Below, one piece after another: positions 10,695 to 20,300 of a DNA stretch of 64,000 bases; position 1 is the stretch's first letter, and every line of letters begins with the position of its first letter. The DNA is from Muricea muricata. Lineage: Eukaryota; Cnidaria; Anthozoa; Malacalcyonacea; Plexauridae. The stretch lies in the NCBI GenBank assembly GCA_963855995.1, contig OY979716.1:87390173-87454172 (forward strand), written 5' to 3'. Position numbers and translations under genes: made by a program. The notes below the pieces were generated by a model. That model was not told where the DNA came from. It did not search any database and was given only the letters and a program-made list of their open reading frames with translations.

Positions 10695-10997
10695 ATGGAC
10701 ATTGTTGCTAGGGTGTGGTCGTTCCTTTCATGTGGAATGTCAGACCTCAACATTTGCAAGATTTGTCAAGCGACTTTGTTGTCCAAGATTGAAGTTCTTG
10801 GCAAAACTGCCAATGTTGCCGTCCTAAATATCGGTTCCTATTCCGGTAATGATGGTGACGAGGACACAAGTGATGACGAGATTGGTTCAGACAACAAAAC
10901 AGAATGTTTATACAAGAAAGAACAACTGCAAGAATCAGAAACTAGTGTGCACAATCTGCTGCAAAGAATCCTTTTAGTTCGAAGTTATGGACAATAA
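10695..10997 (+). pseudogene. Cys-rich C-terminal fragment, possibly of the preceding gene
   Basis: A 100-codon reading with MSDLNICKICQATLLSKIEV, ANVAVLNIGSYSG and an acidic tail (DGDEDTSDDEIGSDN). CKICQ preceded by Cys resembles the end of a RING or other cross-braced zinc finger followed by an acidic tail. Position and strand fit the end of the gene decaying at 9087-10170. Whether it is one gene is inference. Confidence 0.35.
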
Positions 10998-11980
10998 AAC
11001 ACCTTTTGTCCTTTCCCGTCAATTTAATTCCTGCATACTAATTGCATTGTAAACTGAGAACAAACGTAGTATTTCTACAAAACATTAGGGACTTTAAGAT
11101 ACTGACAACGAACTTCGAGCACGCTCAAACACTACGGAACACTATGGACTACTAAATGCAAATAATTCCCTTGCAAAAGTTCGTTCACAACACAAGATTA
11201 TGGTGTTTTTATATGCTTCCGTTTATGCATTTATACTTTTATGTTGACAGCATTGATGCTTAAGGAATTTACATGTCCCCTTAAGCACACTTTTAACCGT
11301 CGCAGCCAGGACTATGACTGAAAATCCAGTATTTTGTGTCCTCAAAGCGAATCAAGAACTGTAGCGTGCAAACCAACTATGCAATGTTCAACTTAATTGA
11401 TAATTTTTAGCTTTAAACAACCTCTTGAAGACTTAAGTAACAACACTTTGACAAAGAAATCAGTATGAAAGCATTCGAGTAAAGTTCATGATAGAAACAC
11501 TTTTGTCTTCAGATATTTTACATGTTCTGGTAGTCCGTTGCCTGTTATCTTAAAGCCCCTATATTAAGAATTTGGGACGACCGAGATCGTTCATGGCATG
11601 TTTGCAAGAGCTAAGATTCACCGAAGCATGAGAACGAAAGAATATGCACGTATGCAAATGCTTGTTGGCCAGAATCTGAAATTCGATTGGATTGCATTAT
11701 AAATCACGCATGCACCTGACGAGAGCAGAGACCTTAAGATTTACGACGTGGCAGCTCGACGACGCGGCAGCTTGACGACGCGGCTTCATAACAAAGGATA
11801 TTAATTTATAAAAAACACCAGCATGAATAATTTGTGGTCCAAAGGGTATTCTGAAGTGCCTAGCCATGCCTAATGCATGCTACGACGTAAGAAGTGTTTT
11901 GAAATTTGGAAGTCTAACTTATAGCAGAAAGCATATCGTTTTGGCAAACAAAATTATTTGTAGGTTACTAAAAAACAAGC

Positions 11981-12029
11981 TGTTCTAATAACCATTTAAC
12001 CATTTGAAGGTTAAATGGTTATTAGAACA
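11981..12029. repeat. Perfect 21-bp inverted repeat with 7-base loop
   Basis: Left arm 11981-12001 (TGTTCTAATAACCATTTAAC...), right arm 12009-12029, loop ATTTGAA. No mismatch in the stem. Confidence 0.9.
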
Positions 12030-12101
12030 ATCAAATTTTAAAAAGCTTCTTCCTGTACTTCTAGATTGACACTGCGTCTTCAAACGTGCCGCGTGGTCGA
12101 T

Positions 12102-12258
12102 CTTTAAGTTGGATTTCCATTCAGTGCAAAATGCAGCAATTCAGTGCGATTGATTTTTAGATTAGATTTGTTCCGCTTGACTGTTTGTAATTCAAAAGAA
12201 AGTGCTCGCTAAAAGTCGATCGCATGAATTTTGCACTGAATGGAAATCCGCCTTTAAG
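12102..12258. repeat. MITE candidate with 22-bp inverted repeats
   Basis: Arms 12111-12132 (GGATTTCCATTCAGTGCAAA...) and 12228-12249 are exact reverse complements. CTTTAAG flanks both sides (12102-12108 and 12252-12258), separated from the arms by two or three bases. It has no coding capacity. The superfamily is not assigned. Confidence 0.65.
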
Positions 12259-12522
12259 CTCCCTAGTGACGACGAGAGTGAACAAATATTACGAATATGT
12301 AATTGAGATGAGTAAACAAGATTAAATTAGCATTATCATGAGTCACGGCATTTTTTACATGATTGAAAGGCCTAAAGGGCCTAAAAATTTAAAGCGAAGA
12401 CGTAAAATTACATGCAGTTATTTATACCAAAAGTTGATGCCCTTGCAATTCTGTATAACTGTGTATACTCTAGCATTAATTGTTAAGAAGTAAAGACTGA
12501 AACATCCCTCCGATAAATTAGC

Positions 12523-13280
12523 AGTACAGACGAAATGGTCCAGTTTGGGATATTGTTATAAATGACATTGCGCAAGATGAACGTTTTATAAATATGATAG
12601 AGAACGTGCAAGATCTGCATGCTAATGCCGGCCAACAACCTATGGCTAAAAGACGAATTTGTGAATTTATCACAAGAGAGCAAAGGAAGTGAGTATAAGC
12701 TTTGTTGTATGTATACTTATTTTTATTCATGAAGCATAATCTATGAACTATTGTGCAAATAATACAGCTTAACTCTAAGCTAGTTTTAAATTATTGTTTT
12801 GGTGGGTTATTACAAAGGGTGAATGAGGTGCAGTATGCCTACCGTCAAAATGCGTTTCAACGAGAGGCTGCTAATATGGCAATTCGCCAAAGAGTTGTAG
12901 GAAGTCATGCTGATGATGTAGCGGACAATAACAGTGAAAACGCTGAAGTCCCTATCCCTCCAGCCCAAAACCATGGGAACTTCATGTTTCTGCTGGAGCA
13001 GGAACAAGAACAGGGGCAAGAACAGGAACATCTTAGACCCAACTACAATGGTAATCAGGATGACCAAGATCCTCCAGCACATGATCATCCTCGAGCAATG
13101 CCCATTCCCATTCTCGAACCTGGAAATGGCAGAGAAAGACGTCCGTATCATGCGCTTGCTCCTGAAAATGCAGAGGTGCCAAATGCGCTTTTAACGTGTG
13201 AAATTCCTGTTCTGATGCAACAACTGCAACAGACCATGGAACTTATGAACCAACTCATCAGGTGGCGGTTGGTTGATTGA
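12523..13280 (+). CDS. Two-exon gene, Gln/Glu-rich protein of unknown function
   Basis: Exon about 12523-12688 reads NGPVWDIVINDIAQDERF, MIENVQDLHANAGQQP and RRICEFITREQR. It ends at a strong donor (GTGAGT, 12689). A 129-bp intron ends at 12817, and exon 12818-13280 continues in phase with VNEVQYAYRQNAFQREAANM, a Gln/Glu repeat (EQEQEQGQEQEH), a Pro/Asp-rich linker and a C-terminal helix rich in Gln and Met (VLMQQLQQTMELMNQL). AATAAA follows at 13365-13370. The 5' end is uncertain: the frame meets a stop just upstream, so this exon is probably internal. No family is recognised. A transposon accessory protein is possible given the surroundings. Confidence 0.45.
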
Positions 13281-13609
13281 AACCCAACCACCAAACAGTG
13301 AATGTTTCGTTTGGTTCTGGCAACATATATTTCAATATATTAGTTTTGTGTAAGCTGTTCAATCAATAAATCACTGTATATACACCTATGAGAAGAAAAT
13401 TTCGTTTGAAAAACGGCATAAAATACCTAAAATTTAATCAACTATTGCATTCTTGTTAGCATTATGTAGAGTAGTATTGATGAGACATGTATATACGGTT
13501 TTTGAAAGCAACAAAGTTTTTAAAATGAAATGAAATAAAATAAAATCAATGATATATAAATGATATTTTTTACAATGACTGATTTCATTCCAATCAACAT
13601 ACATTCTAT

Positions 13610-14378
13610 CATAGGCGGCCCATATCAGTGTGCAGTTTTGTATAGAGACCAGTGTGCACATAAACACATTCATAGTATTAAATATAATTCCCTAAGGTTG
13701 GCAACTAAATCAATTACGAACAGACACCTCCCATGAAATAAAGCATAAATACACAAAAAAAACGTACTGAATTACAAAATAAACAAGACCAGTGTGTGGC
13801 TGGATACATTTACTATCCTTGTGGTGAGTTTCTGTTTCGAAAACCGCTTAAAAACGTTGTATACATGTCAAAGTTTTACAATGTTTTGTTAAATTTTACG
13901 TCTGTAATTATGCAGGATGCTCTCATCCTGCTACTGGAAAACGTTTTAAATGACAAATACCTGCAGCGATTAGCTCAACTATGAATTTTTAAAGTTAAAA
14001 CTTTGACAAGCCAATCGCTGCACGTATTCGTCATTTAAAACGTTTTCCAGTAGCAGGATGAGAGCATCCCGCATAGTTACAGACGTAAAATTTAACAAAG
14101 CATTAAAAACTTTGACACGTATACAACGTTTTTAAGCCATTTTCGAAACAGAAACTCACCAATACAAGGGTAGTAAATTTATCCAGCCACACACTGGTCT
14201 TGTTTATTTTGTAATTCAGTACGTTTTCTTTATGTATTTATGCTTTATTTCATGGGAGGTGTATGTTCGTAATTGATTTAGTTGCCAACCTTAGGGAATT
14301 ATATTTAAGAAACTACGAATGTGTTTGTGTGCGCACTGATCTCTATATGAAACTACACACTGAATTGGGCCGCCTATG
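13610..14378. mobile_element. Foldback (long inverted-repeat) element, 769 bp
   Basis: Begins CATAGGCGGCCC and ends GGGCCGCCTATG, flanked by ATTCTAT at 13603-13609 and 14379-14385. The two halves are inverted copies for about 380 bp each: for example GCTCTCATCCTGCTACTGG at about 13919 and its complement at about 14050. The ends match the 126-bp element at 59826-59951, so both belong to one family. The 62-codon open stretch inside has no recognisable product. The 7-bp duplication and CATAGG ends do not identify a superfamily for certain. Confidence 0.9.
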
Positions 14379-14385
14379 ATTCTAT

Positions 14386-14780
14386 AACACAAAATTTATG
14401 GGATGTATTGTGATCATGATGAACACCAACTTTAATTTAAAGGATAGAGTATGTACCACAACCAACATGTATACACAAATATATTTATCTATACATATAT
14501 ACATACAACAAATATGCACAAGTCAAAGACTCGTGAATGTTCAACGTGCATTTGAGCCAAAAATCAGCTCACTTTTGACAACTTTCTGTTGAACAATTGA
14601 AGTAAGGAGGGGGGTAACTGCAGGGATATCTTTTATCAGCTAAAATCTATAGACCAGGTGGTAGGTTGGAGTTCTTGATCAGTTCCTATGTGAGCCATTG
14701 ATTGAAACTGCCTGCTATCGTTGTTATGATCTAAGAATCCTGACTGAAAGAATACTACATTGCCCTGGTTATCTATAGAA
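14386..14780. other. Non-coding spacer
   Basis: Includes a TA-rich run at about 14470-14510; nothing else recognised. Confidence 0.6.
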
Positions 14781-14911
14781 TAGACCCTTTCAACTTGCAT
14801 GCAAATTAACCTATTTCAGATCATGTGATCTGAAATGGTTTTCTTTTATTGGCCATTCAGCAATCATGTGGTCTGAAATGGGTTAATTTGCATGCAAGCT
14901 GAAAGGGTCTA
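14781..14911. mobile_element. Palindromic MITE
   Basis: Arms of about 49 bp start TAGACCCTTTCAACTTGCAT and return in inverted form at the right end. TA is present at both edges, compatible with a TA duplication or with TA being part of the arm. Its right edge truncates the transposase at 14925-15676. Confidence 0.8.
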
Positions 14912-14924
14912 TCATCATTTGAGT

Positions 14925-15676
14925 TGAAAAGTTGTGGTACTCGAAATGGCCACTGTAAAATAACTGTTGTGGTTCAGTCTGGGGTATTTGTATTTTACGA
15001 CAGGTTCCATCAATGACAGCCACTGCGCCTGGAAACATGTCCCAATTGTTAGCCATTTCTAACCATTGTTCCACTGTTGGCCACTTTACTTGCTCTTTGA
15101 CATTGTTCCAAAGCACAGGAAGCAGAAAACGAATTTCTCTTTGAACCGTTGCTGGACTGATCACGAATAATCCACTAAGCATTGCAACTTCTGGGTACAT
15201 TCTAAGCCAAATGAACACCAGTAGTATTCTATTCCAAATATCAAGGGTAAAGGGGTTATCACAGAACCTTTATCTCCGGTGTCGGGTTTACAAGGCGTAG
15301 CATCTTGTACAGTCTGGTTGAAGGATTCCACGATTTCGCCAGTCCACATTAAGTGTTCATATCTTACAAGTTGATTGTAAAAGTCTCTTCCTGGAAAATA
15401 CGAGCCCTAAAAAATGGGATACAGAATTCGCTCGACACGAGCTCTCGGTAAATTTGATTAGGCACATGTTGCTGTTAAGGCAAGTAGATCATAGAGCGCA
15501 CGAAACAGCTGCCCAACGCTGGCAAGTAATGAGTGTAAAGCATCGTTTTTCTCAATGACATTCGTCGACTCTTCCATTTGCGCATTTATTACTGGCAAAT
15601 ATATTGCGAAAAGAACGTTGAAGATATTATTTAGCTGCAAGAAACTGAGATTTAGGACCTCCATTTGGTTGTCCAT
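14925..15676 (-). pseudogene. Harbinger/DDE_Tnp_4-type transposase, truncated
   Basis: Read on the minus strand. The N-terminal part from 15676 starts MDNQMEVLNLSFLQL. A middle part has HLMWTGEIVESFNQTVQDAT. After a frame change near 15200 it continues VFIWLRMYPEVAMLSG, LFVISPATVQREIRFLLPVL, WPTVEQWLEMANNWDMFP, AVAVIDGTCRKIQIP and FYSGHFEYHNFSTQ. The VIDGT Asp is the first catalytic residue. The second Asp and the Glu are missing because a palindromic MITE abuts at 14911. The family cuts and pastes DNA with 3-bp target duplications. It differs in sequence from the transposase at 35194-36492. Confidence 0.7.
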
Positions 15677-15861
15677 AGCTTTTGGCTATAATATACTCGT
15701 CTGCATAAAGTTTCGTGTGACGCCAGCTGATGCCCACTGGGAATACTCGAAAAATTTATGGCGGCCTTGTTAATTATATTATTTTCTAAACTCAGGTAAC
15801 TACATGCATAAATTCAAGAAAACTCCCTAGAAATTAAAATTTATTTCCAAACAGGTTTTAA

Positions 15862-15906
15862 GGCATAATTCCACGACAAGCAAAATGCAAAAAAATTTGC
15901 AAGAAA
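15862..15906 (+). repeat. Left terminal inverted repeat of the Harbinger element
   Basis: GCATAATTCCACGACAAGC then AAAATGC, A7, TTTGC. About 90% identical to the reverse complement of 36567-36610. Confidence 0.75.
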
Positions 15907-16099
15907 CTGTCGAACACATGCGCAACACAGTGTTGAATGGTTTCTCTGCGAAATTTCTTGCTTCGGTCTTCTTCGCCAGGTAGTTGAAATCGTTTCAACT
16001 CTGTTGCAAAATAGGAATAGTGGGGCCAATCAACTGCTTGCGTTCAGATCACATGTTTTTTTTAAAATTGCTGACAAAGCAATTGTCAAATCAACAATG

Positions 16100-16192
16100 G
16101 CGTCGAACAGCGTGTCATCACTGTCATCAGAAGACACATCCATGTTACTTAGACAACTTTTAGAATTAGAAGTGCAGCAACAACAGGCAATG
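16100..16192 (+). pseudogene. Harbinger MADF-protein gene, 5' part of exon 1
   Basis: ATG 16100 starts MASNSVSSLSSEDTSMLLRQ, then LLELEVQQQQAM. Coding breaks at 16193 where the ACATGT-rich insert begins. The Gln-tract coding DNA (GCAGCAACAACAGGCAATG) is mirrored on the far side by a similar CAG/CAA tract at 33964, which leads into the rest of the protein. The start context and Ser-rich leader fit a bona fide N-terminus. The full protein would partner the element's transposase in DNA binding and nuclear import, as described for Harbinger Myb/MADF proteins. Confidence 0.65.
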
Positions 16193-16575
16193 CCCTTATG
16201 AAAAAAACACATGGAAATCACATGTAGTTCACATGTGTTTCACATGTGTTTCACATGTGGTCACGTGTGACCACATGTGAGTCACATGTGATACATGTGT
16301 AGATTTATTATTTTTATTTTAAACCACATCTGTTTCACATGTGGTTCACATGTGACCACATGTAATTAACATGTGACGACATGTAATTAACATGTGGTCA
16401 CATGTGATTCACATGTAGATTTCTGATGTTTATTTTAAACCACATGTGTTTCGCATGTAGATTTATGTTGTTTATTCAAAGCCAATTGTGTTTCTCATGT
16501 GGTTGACATGTCCCCAGATGTTACTCATATTTGACCACATGTGATTAACATGTTGCTCAAATGTGATAAACACAT
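16193..16575. repeat. Left ACATGT palindrome array
   Basis: More than 20 close variants of CACATGTG or ACATGT; in the first 120 bp they recur about every 10-12 bp. The motif also contains E-box cores (CACATG, CACGTG). Confidence 0.9.
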
Positions 16576-17361
16576 AAGGAAATGATTATATCCATAGTTA
16601 TACAAGTCATATGATGCACATACATAGACGGATATTGAATAATAGAATCTGTGGGCAGCGGACCATAATATTCATTTGTCTTTTATGATGTCTACTATTC
16701 ACTTTTTAGTAGAATCATACTAGCATACTAATGCAAATGTTGTAATTTAATTGGCTACTCTACTCGCTATCTATTGCTCGATAGATAGCGAGTAACAAAA
16801 CAATAATTTTTCTGGTGTATTTTTTCCATTTAAAGAAAGCTTGTAATAGTTTTTTTAGAAAAATGTTTAAAAATTAATTATTTATCTCAGATTCTACTAA
16901 AACAATTAGATTACTCGCTCTTAATTTTTATGTGTTGGTAGTTGATCCAGGCTTCGCCCTCATCATCTATCACTGCATAGAAATCTCAAGCTCTTATTCT
17001 AATTGTTAAATAGTAATATTGTTTGGATAAGAATTTATATTAAGTACATATAAATTACTGACTTATACCAGATGTAATTTTATTTATTCTACTGTAGAGT
17101 GTAGAGTTTTTACACTATTTTTTCAACTTTTGTACAGTCACTTATAAAGATCAGTGGCAGTACTCCGCGTGCAAGGCTTACCGGTGTCACGCGAAATTTA
17201 TGACCTGCGAATACATGACTAAAATGGTTCTGTGCATGCGCATGTTATATGCAAGATTAACATGGGCTCAGAAATTTTGCAACATTCTTGTCTGTTCAAC
17301 TGCTACAACACATGTGTCTTGTATCGCTGCGAATATTCTGATATTCTTTGTATTAATCGTT
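16576..17361. other. Non-coding leader region with a hairpin
   Basis: AT-rich. A 14-bp perfect hairpin lies at 16761-16794 (arm TACTCGCTATCTAT, loop TGCTCG). The last 200 bases before the Ginger start codon are less AT-rich and could hold its promoter. Confidence 0.5.
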
Positions 17362-20300
17362 ATGGATTCTTCTGCCGGCTGTTCTGGCAATAATGCGAAT
17401 GTAAAAGGTGAAGCAAAAAGCTATAAATATAAGGTATGTGCTACTCTGTTCAGTTTGTGGATGCGATGTTTATATTTATTCATCGGTATATTTTCCGTTG
17501 TTGTTGTTAATCCTGGCTGTCACTGAGTAGTTGTTATTTAACTGTGCTATTTTTTTAATGTTAGGCCTCTGTGCAAGATGGGTTATATTCTTTAAAAACT
17601 GGATGCAAAGCTCCCCCTGATTTTGCCAATCTTGACAAAATTAACAGGAGGAATCTGCACACACTGTCTCAATTTTCGAGAAACTTTGTGTATGTCTATG
17701 AAGGTATGATTTGAAACATTTATGTTTGTTTATACAATTTATATGTGTCATTTTTTCCTTAATAAATGTGTCGAAGCATATTTTGACTTTTTTCTAGTCA
17801 ATATAGCTGTTATTCACTTGGTTTAAGTAGATTATATGTTATCCTTACTGGATATCTTTGGCTTGGTATCATTGGCAAGCAATTTCTACTAGTTGACTGC
17901 TCATGATATGAGCTGTAAGTTTAAACTCTTAGTTTACTGTTATGAGTTAATATTAACTATAAATAATATTTAGCACTCACTCCTTTACAGGTACAGGTAA
18001 AACTGTCTCATATTAGACAAAATTAAATGATAAAGACAAATGACAGAGCTTAATCGTGAAAATATCTACAACTGCGAAGTAAAATTATGTTTTTAGGCAG
18101 TTTACTGCCTAGCAGCTGACAAAAATTGGCCTCATTGTCTATGGAAAATGTTAAGATTCTGTTTAAAATGAAATTATCCGCAGTATAGATAGTTTCTCAT
18201 TCTGCCTTCATTTCACTCAATCCATAGAATTGTCTCCCACAAAAGATGTATTGCATTGTGCCCAATAACTTGTGTCATTATGTTATTATTTATATTTACT
18301 TTACTTTACTTTCTATAATTACAGATTGCAGTGATGCTCTGTATTATGTTAAACCATCTGGAAAGAGTCAGACAGTTAACAAAAAGGTTAAGGTGTTATT
18401 TACCAGGGAAGAGGTTGGTACCCAGTAAACATATTATATCATTGTTGATCACAAACAAGGTTGTTGTAATCAAATCATTATATTGTGAACAAGAGTGAAA
18501 TCACTTAGCATGCCACCATATTTATAAAGACTAAATGTAAGACTAGTTTTGTGACAACAGTACCTGAAATATGATCTTGGATGTTACAGTATGTAATTAT
18601 TAAATATGTTTCAGATTGATCGTGTACTTAATGATATACATGGGAACGGAATAACAGGAGGGTACATGGGTGAGAAACGTACACAGGCAAATATTGCTGA
18701 GTGTTTTTATTGGCAAACAATGACTGAAGATGTGAAGGAGTTTGTAAGTGTATAATTATGGATTACTTTCATCATTGTGCAAGATTTACTGATTTATATG
18801 AATAATATTTACAATCACTTTTAGCCTTCTGTGTTTTTAAAACAATTGCGCGCATCATTTTTTTGCAGATTGCAACCTGTCCACAGTGTCAAAAAGTGCA
18901 AAAAATAAAAACAATGGTTCCTGAACTGCAGCCAATATATGTAATTATAATAACAGTTACTAAATTTACTTTCACAAAAGATAAAGTGCTTGGTATTATG
19001 CAAGAAAAAGCATGTATCATAAAATTTGTCAAAAAATATTTTGCCACAAGAGATTAACATATTTAGTAATAGCTCAGTGGCACTACACATGACAAGTAGA
19101 ATCATCTGATATTAAGATATGGTGAAAAGTAATAAACTAAGGCACACCAAGTGGAAACAAATTTATTGTCAGTGGGTGGTCAGCTCACTGCCAAATGATT
19201 AAAGACACTGGGTAACTGCAATCAAACATTTTTTTATGGTTTCAGGCTAAGCAACCTTGGGAGCTTGTTGGTATTGACCTAATTGGCCCATTCAAAGAGA
19301 CCCCAATGGGTTTCAAATATGTGTTATCTGGTACCTGCTTATTTTCCAAATGGGTTGAGGCTGAGCCAATCAAGGCTAAATCAGCAGACTGTGTCTACCA
19401 AGTGTTGGTCAAGTGGATACACCGATGGGGAGCTCCGTTGAAGATCCTGAGTGACCAAGGCAAAGAGTTCAATAATAAGGTGTGAAAGTATTTAGATAAG
19501 TCAGGTTGAGTGGTCAGAGCTTGGTGTTACAATAGTACTATTTTTAACAACTGATCATTGTGTCCTTATTGAACTTATTAATTTTTGTTATAATTCTTTT
19601 CAGATGCTTAATGATTTAATTTTTGACAAATTTGGAATACGCCATCTTGTGACGCCAGGTTACCCCCCTCAAACAAATGGTACCTTGAAACGTCACCTCT
19701 CAAAGGTACAATGATCACTGATTGTTACTCAATAGATCATTGATTGTTAATCAATGCAAGAATTGTTTTAAAAATCTGTTGTGTAAATAATATTTGTCTA
19801 GTTACTGACAAGTCTCACCTACCAAGTACAATCTACAAATTTACATTGTGTTCATACGAGGAAGCAAGCTAGCCTGCTTTCTTGGTGCCAATTTACTTCC
19901 CTGCCAATAAACAGTCTCTAAAAGCAGTGTGCATTTGCAATTTGACTAAAACAATGAGCTCAATGTTCATTAAACCATATGCAGGTAATCCATTAAACAA
20001 CAGACCTGTCCAATCTGGTGTTACCTGGAACAACACAGATAGAATATAGAAAATTCCTTGCAGATCTATAAATATGTAAATCGTGGAATAAGTGTATGGC
20101 TGAATTAAAAAATAATTGTGACAGTTCTATTTTTGTGTTATTCCTAATGACGTTTTATAGATGGTAAATGAACAACAGGATAATTGGGACTTATTCATTG
20201 AGCAAGCTTGTTGGGGAATACGCTCCTCATATAATGAATCAACGAAGCATGCACCTTATGAAATAATGTGTCTAAGGAAACCACGGTTCCCATCTGAGAT

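Larger units (their letters stand above)
11000..12520. other. Non-coding region with small palindromic repeats
   Basis: No coding signal. It holds a three-copy CG-rich mini-repeat (about 11742-11786, core GACGACGCGGCAGC), a perfect hairpin (11981-12029) and a MITE candidate (12102-12258). Confidence 0.6.

Noticed and set aside
16761-16794. Helitron 3' hairpin
   Set aside because: No CTRR terminus follows the hairpin, and no Rep/helicase coding is nearby.
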